A stretch of DNA of 15,636 nucleotides from HdN1 sp052035295 (GTDB taxonomy: Bacteria; Pseudomonadota; Gammaproteobacteria; Pseudomonadales; Ketobacteraceae): contig JBPOHS010000108.1 of NCBI GenBank assembly GCA_052035295.1, positions 1 to 15,636 on the forward strand. The letters are read 5' to 3'. How positions within the stretch are numbered: position 1 is the stretch's first letter; every line of letters starts with the position of its first letter. Positions 1 to 7,366 of the stretch are shown here, in pieces. The position numbers were made by a program, and so were the translations under genes. The notes under the pieces were generated by a model that made no database searches, was not told the origin of the DNA, and saw only the letters and a program-made list of their open reading frames with translations.

Positions 1-1547
1 ACATCGTTCAAAAACTCTGGAACCTCTGCGACGTCTTGCGTGACGACGGCATCAACTACAGCGACTACGTGACCGAGCTGGTCTTGCTGCTGTTTATCAA
101 AATGGAGTTCGAAAACACCGAGGCGGGACTGCTCAAGCAGCACAAACTGCCTGCGGGCAAACGCTGGCCCGACCTTGAGGGCAAATCGGGCACCAACCTG
201 CTCAACTTTTACAAGCAACTGCTGCTCGATTTATCAAAAAGTGCCGACCCGCTGATCGCCGCGATTTATGCTGATGCACAAACGCGCCTGCGGGAGCCGC
301 GCCACCTGGAGCAGCTGGTGAAGAGCATCGATGCGATCGATTGGTTTAGCGCCGCGCGCGATGGCTTAGGCGATTTGTATGAAGGTTTGCTGGAGAAAAA
401 CGCCGCCGAGACCAAATCGGGCGCAGGCCAGTATTTCACCCCTCGGCCACTGATCGACAGCATTATTCGTTGCATTCAGCCGCAACCGGGTGAAATCGTG
501 CAAGACCCGGCGGCAGGCACGGCCGGGTTTTTGATTGCCGCCGACCGCTATATCAAAGACAAAACCGATGAACTGCACGACCTCGACAGCAAACAGCAAA
601 AGTTTCAGCGCACCAAAGCCTTTATTGGCATGGAGCTGGTGCCCGGCACGCGACGCTTGGCATTAATGAACTGCTTGCTGCATGGCATGGAGGGCGATGA
701 CGAGGGCGTGGTGCATTTGGGCAATACGCTGGGGGATGCCGGCAAAAGCCTGAAAAAAGCCGACGTGATTCTGTCAAACCCGCCGTTTGGCACCGCCAAG
801 GGTGGTGGCGGCCCGACCCGCGATGATTTCACCTATAAAACCAGCAACAAGCAGTTGGCGTTTTTGCAGCACATTTACCGCAGCCTCAAACCCGGTGGTC
901 GCGCGGCGGTGGTGTTGCCCGATAACGTGTTGTTTGAAGCGGGCGTGGGCACCGATATTCGCCGCGATTTGATGCACAAGTGCAACCTGCACACCATTTT
1001 GCGCCTGCCCACCGGGATTTTTTACGCACAGGGTGTGAAAACCAACGTGCTGTTTTTTACCAAGGGCTCAGCGAAGAATCCAGAGCAAGAGGACAACTGC
1101 ACCAAAGATGTATGGGTGTACGACCTGCGTACCAATATGCCGAGCTTTGGCAAGCGCACGCCCTTTGGTGAACAGCATTTGACGCCGTTTGAAAAAGTGT
1201 ATGGCAAAAAGGCCGACGGCACCAGCAAGCGCAGCGAAGGGGAGTGGAGTTGGACGAAAGACGACACGGAGAAAACGCAGGAGTTTTCACGCTGGAAATG
1301 TTTTTCGCGGGAGTGGATTGCCAGCAGCAAAGGCGATTCGCTGGATATTGCCTGGTTGAAAGATGAAGACAGCGTGGATGCAGCCAGTTTGCCGGAGCCC
1401 GATGCGTTGGCGGCGGAGGCGATGAGTGAATTGACGGAGGCGTTGCGGGAGTTGAATGGCTTGATGTTGGCGTTGGGGGCGGAGGATCAGGCGAAGGCGC
1501 AGCGGGATGTGTTGCTAGAATCTTTGGGGCTGGGGGATAGTGCATAA
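1..1547 (+). CDS. hsdM: Type I restriction-modification DNA methyltransferase subunit M (5' partial)
   Basis: This is the modification subunit of a type I restriction-modification enzyme. It transfers a methyl group from SAM to N6 of adenine in the site chosen by HsdS. The reading frame is open to the left edge: codons from base 3 read IVQKLWNLCDV and continue into LRDDGINYSDYVTELVLLLF, the usual HsdM N-terminus. The TTG at 36 is therefore an internal Leu codon, and I expect only a few residues to be missing. The SAM-binding motif DPAAGTAGF lies at nt 504-530 and the catalytic motif NPPF at nt 777-788, both intact. The C-terminal 50 residues are Glu/Leu/Ala-rich and probably helical. The visible 514 residues match normal HsdM length. 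The stop overlaps the hsdS start by one base (TAATG), implying coupled translation. No hsdR is visible in the window; it may lie to the left. Confidence 0.95.
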   Translation, partial: IVQKLWNLCDVLRDDGINYSDYVTELVLLLFIKMEFENTEAGLLKQHKLPAGKRWPDLEGKSGTNLLNFYKQLLLDLSKSADPLIAAIYADAQTRLREPRHLEQLVKSIDAIDWFSAARDGLGDLYEGLLEKNAAETKSGAGQYFTPRPLIDSIIRCIQPQPGEIVQDPAAGTAGFLIAADRYIKDKTDELHDLDSKQQKFQRTKAFIGMELVPGTRRLALMNCLLHGMEGDDEGVVHLGNTLGDAGKSLKKADVILSNPPFGTAKGGGGPTRDDFTYKTSNKQLAFLQHIYRSLKPGGRAAVVLPDNVLFEAGVGTDIRRDLMHKCNLHTILRLPTGIFYAQGVKTNVLFFTKGSAKNPEQEDNCTKDVWVYDLRTNMPSFGKRTPFGEQHLTPFEKVYGKKADGTSKRSEGEWSWTKDDTEKTQEFSRWKCFSREWIASSKGDSLDIAWLKDEDSVDAASLPEPDALAAEAMSELTEALRELNGLMLALGAEDQAKAQRDVLLESLGLGDSA

Positions 1548-2965
1548 TGCAAGATTTTAAAATTCCTCAACAGTGGATTCGGTGTTGTGTTGGTGACATT
1601 TTAGAGAATATAAAAGCCGGTAAAAGTGTCAAATGCAATGAAAGAACACCTCGCGACAACGAAAATGGCTTGGTCAAAATTAGCGCTGTAACATGGGGTG
1701 AATTTGATGAGGATGAGAGCAAAACTCTTTACAGTTCTGATCACCTTGATTCAGCTGATAAAATTTTGTCGGGAGATCTGCTTATCTCACGGGCGAATAC
1801 GATTGAATTGGTTGGGGCTTGTGTTATTGTGAAAAGCATTTCGAAGAATTTATACCTGAGCGACAAAGTTTTACGCTTGGAGCTACCTTCTGAAATGAGG
1901 CCGTGGTTGCAGACATGTCTTCGTTCTAATTCAGGTAGAGCGCAAATCGAAAGCTTGGCAACTGGCAATCAACTTTCAATGCGTAATATTTCACAGCAAG
2001 CATTGAAGGACATTGTGATTCCACTGCCTCCCCTCGCCGAACAAAAACAAATCGCCGCCAAACTCGACGAACTGCTGGCACAGGTGGACACCATCAAAAC
2101 CCGCCTCGACGCCATCCCCCACATCCTCAAACGCTTCCGCCAATCCGTCCTCACCGCTGCTGTTAGTGGGAGGTTGACGGAGGAGTGGCGACCATCTAAG
2201 GATGGCATCGCAGGTGGTGATTGGCTTTATGAAAAAGCGAAAGATGCTTGCATTAAAGTGCAGAGCGGCTCGACTCCAAGGGATAATCCTTTTGATAAAA
2301 ATGGAGAGATTCCTTTTCTTAAGGTTTACAACATAGTGAACCAGAAGATTGATTTCGATTATAAACCCCAGTATGTAACCGCGAGCGTTCATAATGGCCC
2401 GCTGAATAAATCAATAGCTATTCCAGGTGATGTGCTTATGAATATTGTCGGCCCACCTCTTGGCAAGGTCGCCATACTTACAAATCAATTTCCGGAATGG
2501 AACTTAAACCAGGCCATAACACTATTTAGACCAGATCCTGGTAGGTTGTTGACTTCTTTTCTTTACTATGTGCTCTGTGAGGGGAAGCTTGTGCGCGAGG
2601 TCATGCCGGAGACAAAAGGGAGTGTTGGGCAGGTCAATATTTCTTTGTCTCAATGCAGGGATTTTATAATTCCGATTCCCTCAATCGTAGAACAAACCGA
2701 GATCGTCCGCCGCGTCGAACAACTCTTCGCCTACGCCGACCAAATCGAACAACGCATGAAAGACGCCCAATCCCGCGTCAACCACCTCACCCAATCCATC
2801 CTCGCCAAAGCCTTTCGCGGCGAACTCACCGCCGACTGGCGTGTACAAAACCCCGACCTGATCTCGGGCGAAAACTCCGCCGAAGCCCTGCTCACCCGCA
2901 TCCGCGCCGAACGTGAAGCCTCAGCCGCCAAACCTAAAACGCGTCAGCGCAAGGAGCGAGCATGA
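1547..2965 (+). CDS. hsdS: Type I restriction-modification specificity subunit S
   Basis: HsdS reads the bipartite DNA target for the methylase and nuclease complex. The 472 residues show the usual two-half layout. Target recognition domain 1 spans about residues 1-156, and a conserved helical spacer about 157-216 (PLPPLAEQKQIAAKLDELL, ending SGRLTEEW). Target recognition domain 2 spans about 217-374, and a second conserved helical region begins near 375 (IPSIVEQTEIVRRVEQLF, ending RGELTADW). The two conserved regions are clearly homologous, and the C-terminus is a basic tail (KPKTRQRKERA). The ATG at 1547 overlaps the hsdM stop. The recognition domains are visibly AT-richer, while the conserved regions are GC-rich with many C-ending codons, so the gene looks like a mosaic with exchanged recognition domains. 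The recognised sequence cannot be predicted from this alone. Confidence 0.95.
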   Translation: MQDFKIPQQWIRCCVGDILENIKAGKSVKCNERTPRDNENGLVKISAVTWGEFDEDESKTLYSSDHLDSADKILSGDLLISRANTIELVGACVIVKSISKNLYLSDKVLRLELPSEMRPWLQTCLRSNSGRAQIESLATGNQLSMRNISQQALKDIVIPLPPLAEQKQIAAKLDELLAQVDTIKTRLDAIPHILKRFRQSVLTAAVSGRLTEEWRPSKDGIAGGDWLYEKAKDACIKVQSGSTPRDNPFDKNGEIPFLKVYNIVNQKIDFDYKPQYVTASVHNGPLNKSIAIPGDVLMNIVGPPLGKVAILTNQFPEWNLNQAITLFRPDPGRLLTSFLYYVLCEGKLVREVMPETKGSVGQVNISLSQCRDFIIPIPSIVEQTEIVRRVEQLFAYADQIEQRMKDAQSRVNHLTQSILAKAFRGELTADWRVQNPDLISGENSAEALLTRIRAEREASAAKPKTRQRKERA

Positions 2966-3032
2966 GTGGGCTGTAGTATTTTTATATTTACCAACCCTTG
3001 ATGGATTGCGCGAAGATAAATTTGGAGCACTG

Positions 3033-4706
3033 ATGAAACCGCTACTTCCCCAAAAAGAAAGCTTGCATGTCGAATTCAAGAGCGACCGCAAAAAGCTTTC
3101 CGATAACGAATTGGTCGAGGCGGTGGTTTGTCTCACAAATTCGGAAGGCGGCGAAGTTTGGTTGGGAGTAGAAGACAACGGAACGCCCACCGGCCTTCAC
3201 GCAGATCACTACATGCTAGACGGCTTGTCTGGCCTCATTGCTGCACGCACGTCTCCGTCCATCATGGTACGCGTGACATCCGTTGAAATTGATAACCTGA
3301 CGGTGGCGCGTATCGAAGTGCCCAAGGCACACGCGATCGTGTCGACCAGCAGCGGCGTATATTTGCGTCGCCGCATCAAGCATGACGGCACGCCGGAATG
3401 CGCCCCCATGCTCCCCGGCGATCGTGGCAGCCGTGAAACCTCACTTGGTTTGATGGATGTATCCGCCCAGCCCGTATCCAACGCAAGTCTCTTTGATTTC
3501 GATCCTCTGGAACGCGAACGTTTGCGTCAATCCGTTCAACATTATGGTGGCGACCGCGTATTGCTCGAATTGTCAGACGAAGACCTCGACGGGGCCTTGG
3601 GGTTTACGGCTCGTCGATCCGACGGTACCCGTGTGCCCACATTAACCGGGCTTTTGCTTCTCGGTCGCGAAAGTGCATTACGGGATCTCGTGCCTACCCA
3701 TGAATTCGCATTTCAAGTGCTGGCACACGATGCCGTGCGCTTCAATGAGTTTCGCCGCTTCCCTTTGCTCAAGGCATTGGATTGGCTTGAAACCAATTTC
3801 CGCCCCTATAACCCGGAAGATGAGATGCAAGTCGGTCTGTTCCGGGTGCCTGTACCCAAGGTTGATATGGGGGCCTTTCGTGAGGCGTTGGCCAACGCGC
3901 TGATACACCGCGACTATCATCGCATGGGGGCGGTTCACGTGCGACTTGAAGACGATGCCCTTGTTATCAGCAACCCTGGCGGTCTGGTCGACGGCGTCAC
4001 GCTAGCCAATCTGCTCACCACTGAACCCCGTCCTCGCTACCGAACCTTGGCGGACGCCATGAAACGTATCGGAGTCGTCGAGCGCTCGGGGCGCGGTGTT
4101 GACAGTATTTACCGGGGAATGCTGCGCTACGGTCGCCCGATGCCGGATTACAGTCGTACCGACGGTCACAGCGTTGTGTTGCGCCTTTCTACCGCTGCGG
4201 CCGACCGCGTCTTTCTAAAGCGTATTGTGGAGGAGGAGAACCGTCGCAGTGCCATGCTGCCGATCGACAGCTTGATTGCTATGGCGGCACTAAGAGCGGC
4301 AAAACGCCTGACAGCAGATGAGCTGGCCGTGCTGATTCAGCGCGATGCGTCACAATCAAAACGAACCCTCGAAGCCTTGATTGAAGCCGGCTTGGTGCAA
4401 GCCCATGGCAATACGCCACGAACCCGCAGCTTCACGCTTTCCGCCGCGCTCTATAGTGACTTGGGCGACAGGGTGGCCTTCACGCGACAAGCCGGATTTT
4501 CTGGTCTTCAGCATGAACAGATGGTGCTCAACTTCGTGCGCCAGCACGGGCAGATAAAACGCGCAGATGTAATGAGCTTGTGCCATCTGACGGATGAACA
4601 AGCTAAAGATTTGCTCAAGCATCTGAGAGATAAAGCCCATTTGACGCAGCATGGTGAACGGAGGGGTGTCCATTACAAGCTTGGCCCAAAAGCACCTCAA
4701 GGATGA
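3033..4706 (+). CDS. AlbA_2 (Schlafen-like) domain protein with RecG-type HATPase domain
   Basis: The protein belongs to the COG2865-type family often annotated as an ATP-binding protein, RecG-like helicase or transcriptional regulator, and often found beside type I systems. Its molecular role is unsettled. I chose the ATG at 3033 because GGAG sits 5 bases upstream and the AlbA_2 homology begins at once; the frame is open back to 2913 but that part overlaps hsdS. AlbA_2 covers about residues 1-130 with ESLHVEFKSD and TNSEGGEVWLGVEDNG. The HATPase_c_4 region shows EALANALIHRDY (284-295), SNPGG (313-317) and RSGRGV (351-356). The last 150 residues look like winged-helix segments. The total of 557 residues is in the family range. 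It follows hsdS by 67 bases in the same direction, probably as part of the restriction locus. Despite the RecG label there are no helicase motifs. Confidence 0.85.
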   Translation: MKPLLPQKESLHVEFKSDRKKLSDNELVEAVVCLTNSEGGEVWLGVEDNGTPTGLHADHYMLDGLSGLIAARTSPSIMVRVTSVEIDNLTVARIEVPKAHAIVSTSSGVYLRRRIKHDGTPECAPMLPGDRGSRETSLGLMDVSAQPVSNASLFDFDPLERERLRQSVQHYGGDRVLLELSDEDLDGALGFTARRSDGTRVPTLTGLLLLGRESALRDLVPTHEFAFQVLAHDAVRFNEFRRFPLLKALDWLETNFRPYNPEDEMQVGLFRVPVPKVDMGAFREALANALIHRDYHRMGAVHVRLEDDALVISNPGGLVDGVTLANLLTTEPRPRYRTLADAMKRIGVVERSGRGVDSIYRGMLRYGRPMPDYSRTDGHSVVLRLSTAAADRVFLKRIVEEENRRSAMLPIDSLIAMAALRAAKRLTADELAVLIQRDASQSKRTLEALIEAGLVQAHGNTPRTRSFTLSAALYSDLGDRVAFTRQAGFSGLQHEQMVLNFVRQHGQIKRADVMSLCHLTDEQAKDLLKHLRDKAHLTQHGERRGVHYKLGPKAPQG

Positions 4707-4716
4707 TCATGCCGAG

Positions 4717-4757
4717 TTATGGGGCTGTTATGGGGCTGTTATGGGGCTGTTATGGGG
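4717..4757 (+). repeat. 11-bp tandem repeat, three full copies plus a partial
   Basis: The unit TTATGGGGCTG occurs at 4717-4727, 4728-4738 and 4739-4749, followed by TTATGGGG at 4750-4757 and another TTATGG at 4759-4764. It starts 10 bases after the stop of the AlbA_2 gene. The period is not a multiple of three, so three units encode an 11-residue peptide in every frame. Both the frame downstream of the AlbA_2 stop and the frame joining the next gene read peptides such as MGLLWGCYGAVMG. Repeats of this kind can gain or lose units by slippage. Confidence 0.9.
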
Positions 4758-4779
4758 GTTATGGAAGCGTCGGCACCCG

Positions 4780-4798
4780 GCACCACCTGCGGAGGTGC
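4780..4798 (+). other. Hairpin between the AlbA_2 gene and the next gene
   Basis: GCACCACC and GGAGGTGC flank the loop TGC, forming an 8-pair stem with one A-A mismatch. Only a short pyrimidine stretch (CACCCCTTTG) follows, so this is at best a weak intrinsic terminator. It may instead act as an attenuating or mRNA-stabilising structure between the two genes. Confidence 0.35.
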
Positions 4799-4878
4799 TC
4801 ACCCCTTTGCAGAGCGTTTGGCGCGATTGTCTGCTGGTCACTGAAATTGTTTTTTCTTTTTTATTGATAAGGACGTTG

Positions 4879-6006
4879 ATGATGTTTGAGGAAATCGAAA
4901 CCCTTCTCAAGGGCATGCCCCTGAATGTGTACAGAAGAAGCTCGCATGCCCGCATGGAAGGGCACCGCTATATCATGTCGTCACTGATGGCATATTTCTT
5001 GGCGAAGAGGATTCGCTACGCAATTTTTCACCCGGTTGAGCTCGATAGTTATGAGGGCAAAAGAGCGCATTTCTTTGACTTCATGATCGAACATGATGGC
5101 GTCAAGTATCTGATTGATGTCTACAGCACAAACCGTGCGCGCGCCCTTGAGGGAGTGCTCCGAAAGCTGGAGTCGGCAACAACTCTGCAATGTGTCCCAG
5201 TGCTGATCAATTGGGTGAAGCGACCGACCATGGACATCCCGCACCACATCAAATTGGTTGATGTTGGGCTGGGGGATGAAGAGCAAGTCGATTTTCTTGA
5301 AAAAGAAAAGCTTCGTAGCGACAATCTCAAAAAGGTAAGTATTTACTCCATGGGCAGTTGCGACCCAACAACCCGGCTAGGACGCTATCACGCATTGCTG
5401 GAATTTGGGGAAAAGCGAAAATACCTCACTCGGGAACTGAGTGACACAACCGCTAATCGCTGCATTATACAAGGGCTCATTGATTGCGTTGATTTGTTGA
5501 AGACGCCATGTGCGGCTGATTTGATTACATCGACTCGTATGGGTGAAGCGGGTATAAAGAAGGGTAAAGGGCCGAACGTTGATTTGCTCTCGCAGCTGGT
5601 TGGCACGCTTCGGCAAAGGGGCTGCGACCTGAGTTTCATTGCGCGGGAAGGTGAAGGCGATTCGATGGCCGCATACATCAAGCGTTTTGCATCTCCAGTC
5701 TTGAATGGCGATAACCCCACCGTCGAAAATGAAAAACCGTTGACTAAAAAAGAAGCCAAAAAGCGCACCGAAGAAGAGCACATGCAAGAAAATCTAGCTG
5801 CAGGCAAACCAATGCGCGCGAATCTTCGTTGGAGTGATGAAGAGAGGGATGAGGTTTGTTCCTTATTCAAAGGCGGCTCATCAGTAGAATCGATCGCAGA
5901 GAAGCAAATGAGGGGGGCTTTGGCCATTGCGATGCAGCTTGAGAAAGCAGGGTTGATTTCCAAAGAAAAGATGGAAGGCTATATGCCTTCGAAAGAGCAT
6001 GCATGA
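4879..6006 (+). CDS. Protein of unknown function, possible nuclease-like N-terminal half and C-terminal DNA-binding-like module
   Basis: I do not recognise this 375-residue protein as a named family. Two adjacent ATG codons (4879 and 4882) follow AAGGA at 4869-4873, so the start is one of these; the frame is open back to 4651 but that part runs through the upstream repeat. Residues 60-85 read HFFDFMIEHDGVKYLIDVYS, a strand-strand pattern with D67 and D80. It resembles the core of restriction-endonuclease-like folds, but the expected E-x-K is D-V-Y, so the fold is a guess. Residues 280-310 are Lys/Glu-rich. Residues 316-361 (LRWSDEERDEV, then SVESIAEKQMRGALAIAMQL) match the small helical module that ends many DNA-acting enzymes. 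The gene shares an ATGA overlap with the downstream HD hydrolase and lies behind a restriction locus, so a defence role is plausible. Confidence 0.7.
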   Translation: MMFEEIETLLKGMPLNVYRRSSHARMEGHRYIMSSLMAYFLAKRIRYAIFHPVELDSYEGKRAHFFDFMIEHDGVKYLIDVYSTNRARALEGVLRKLESATTLQCVPVLINWVKRPTMDIPHHIKLVDVGLGDEEQVDFLEKEKLRSDNLKKVSIYSMGSCDPTTRLGRYHALLEFGEKRKYLTRELSDTTANRCIIQGLIDCVDLLKTPCAADLITSTRMGEAGIKKGKGPNVDLLSQLVGTLRQRGCDLSFIAREGEGDSMAAYIKRFASPVLNGDNPTVENEKPLTKKEAKKRTEEEHMQENLAAGKPMRANLRWSDEERDEVCSLFKGGSSVESIAEKQMRGALAIAMQLEKAGLISKEKMEGYMPSKEHA

Positions 6007-6629
6007 ACGACTTCGAGAGAGAACGCTTATTCCAACAGTCCTGGCAGCGAGCTTGGGATCATTTGGCGCTTCAGGCCCCAGCCGGCCTGTTCGAGCAGCT
6101 GATGGCCGCTTACAGCGAACCTCAACGTCATTACCATACCCTTCAGCATCTGGCGGAATGCCTCCACCATTTCGAGTCGGTGATTTCGCTTGCCAAAGCC
6201 CCAGGTGAAGTGGAGATCGCCCTTTGGTTTCACGATGCCATCTATGATGTTCGTGGCAAAGAGAATGAGAGACGTAGTGCCGACTGGGCCGTCAAGGTGC
6301 TTTCAGAGAATGGTGCCACAGCTCAGATGTGTGAACGCGTCGACGCACTGATCATGGCGACCCTTCACGATGTTATGCCTGCTGATTTGGATCAGCAATT
6401 ACTGGTAGATATTGATCTGGCAATTCTGGGGGCATCTCCGCAGCGGTTTGAAGAATATGATGGTCAGGTGCGGGCAGAGTATTCATGGGTGCTTGGTTTT
6501 GTATATAAAATGAAACGCAAAATGGTGCTTAAAGGGTTTTTGAGTCGGCCTGTAATCTTCCATACAGATGTTTTTCGGGTGAAATATGAGCAGTTGGCTA
6601 GATTCAATTTGCAGCGCGCTGCCTTATAG
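6003..6629 (+). CDS. HD-domain metal-dependent phosphohydrolase (COG4339-like)
   Basis: This is a predicted cytoplasmic metal-dependent hydrolase of the HD superfamily. The closest family I recognise is COG4339, whose members are about 200 residues, in agreement with the 208 here; their substrate is unknown. The metal-binding pattern is complete: H45 and H49 in RHYHTLQHL, the HD pair H77-D78 in WFHDAIYD, H122 in MATLHD, and D136/D138 in LVDIDLAILG. The C-terminal segment (residues 150-208) is rich in aromatic and basic residues, including a KMKRKM stretch. Its ATG overlaps the stop of the upstream unknown gene (ATGA), with only a weak ribosome binding site, so translation probably depends on the upstream gene. 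Stand-alone relatives are common housekeeping-like genes, so membership of a defence unit is possible but not shown. Confidence 0.85.
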   Translation: MNDFERERLFQQSWQRAWDHLALQAPAGLFEQLMAAYSEPQRHYHTLQHLAECLHHFESVISLAKAPGEVEIALWFHDAIYDVRGKENERRSADWAVKVLSENGATAQMCERVDALIMATLHDVMPADLDQQLLVDIDLAILGASPQRFEEYDGQVRAEYSWVLGFVYKMKRKMVLKGFLSRPVIFHTDVFRVKYEQLARFNLQRAAL

Positions 6630-6760
6630 ACCTTTAAGCCATCTTGAATGACAGTCCGGTATGTTTTCTTCGTTGTGATGGTTGGTGTAGCCATTTAATC
6701 GGCGCTCTTGTAAATTACGACGATTAACATTTAACCCTTCCCGGTCAGGACCCCCATTGC
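6630..6760. other. Intergenic gap with weak promoter-like sequences
   Basis: The 131 bases between the HD hydrolase gene and the START-domain gene are AT-richer than the genes beside them. Weak promoter-like boxes occur on the + strand (TTGTGA at 6673-6678 with TTTAAT at 6694-6699; TTGTAA at 6708-6713), none with good spacing and sequence together. AGGA near 6747 is the only ribosome binding site candidate and lies farther than usual from the ATG at 6761. This is the likely place for the promoter of the three-gene unit. Confidence 0.3.
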
Positions 6761-7366
6761 ATGAAAAAAGGACTCGTAGTTATGGCGCTTTTCCTCAGTC
6801 AGCTGTCTTTCGCCGACGCTGATCTCAAGTGGGAAGAAAAGAAGAGCAAGAATGGCATTGCTGCCTACACCGCTGAAGTGGAAAACAGTGTCCATCTTGC
6901 GTTTAAGGGTGAAACCGTCATGAAGGGCGTCACGCTTGAGAAAATGATCGGGATCATGCGGGATGTGCCAGGTATGGCCAACTGGCTGCATACCTGCTAC
7001 GAACCCTCCATTGTGCGCGAAGAGGAAGGCTTGTCCCGTATTGTCTGGATGAAAAACTCCACGCCAACCGTATTGGTCAGTGATCGTGATCTGGTGCTCC
7101 GTCAGAACCTCATTCGTACGTCTGAGACTTCCGCGAGGCTTGAGTTGACCGGGCTACCCAAAGAGTTGCCTGAATCCAAAGGCTTAGTGCGCATTCCTTA
7201 TTTCAAAGGGGAGTGGACATTCGACGAGACCGATGCTGGCCTTAAAGTTACCTATTCTGGCGTGATTGATCCGGGCGGTGCTTTACCAGCCTTTGTCACC
7301 AATGCCATGGTGGTGGATACCCCCTTCGAAACTTTAAAGAAATTGAGACGGGTTGCGTTCAAGTGA
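6761..7366 (+). CDS. Secreted START-domain protein
   Basis: This is a StAR-related lipid-transfer (START) domain protein carrying a signal peptide, so it probably binds a lipid or other hydrophobic ligand in the periplasm. Residues 1-18 form a typical signal (MKKG, then a hydrophobic core, ending SFA before DADLKW). The START fold covers the remaining 180 or so residues. It shows MRDVPGMANWLHTCYEPSIV, the VSDRDLVLRQ segment usual in bacterial members, a GEWTF strand, and the closing helix with FVTNAMVVDTPFETLKKLRR. Total length is 201, normal for single-domain secreted bacterial START proteins. Its stop overlaps the GTG start of the methyltransferase (GTGA), so the two are co-translated. The pairing with a lipid-type methyltransferase suggests a shared hydrophobic substrate, which is inference. 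Confidence 0.85.
   Translation: MKKGLVVMALFLSQLSFADADLKWEEKKSKNGIAAYTAEVENSVHLAFKGETVMKGVTLEKMIGIMRDVPGMANWLHTCYEPSIVREEEGLSRIVWMKNSTPTVLVSDRDLVLRQNLIRTSETSARLELTGLPKELPESKGLVRIPYFKGEWTFDETDAGLKVTYSGVIDPGGALPAFVTNAMVVDTPFETLKKLRRVAFK

Noticed and set aside
36..38. TTG as the start codon of hsdM
   Set aside because: The frame continues upstream to the window edge with residues typical of the HsdM N-terminus, so this is an internal Leu codon.
1057..1545. - strand Pro/Ser-rich frame of 162 codons
   Set aside because: It is antisense to hsdM and has low-complexity composition expected from a GC-rich shadow.
2913..3032. Upstream extension of the AlbA_2 gene
   Set aside because: It would overlap hsdS by over 50 bases, has no family similarity, and the ATG at 3033 has a good ribosome binding site.
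4717..4764. CRISPR array
   Set aside because: The 11-bp units are directly adjacent with no spacers.
4850..4862. T-rich run as an intrinsic terminator
   Set aside because: No stable hairpin lies directly before it; it sits just upstream of a start codon and is more likely an AT-rich leader.
4651..4878. Upstream extension of the 375-residue gene
   Set aside because: It overlaps the AlbA_2 gene end, runs through the tandem repeat, and lacks a ribosome binding site, while the ATG pair at 4879/4882 has AAGGA.
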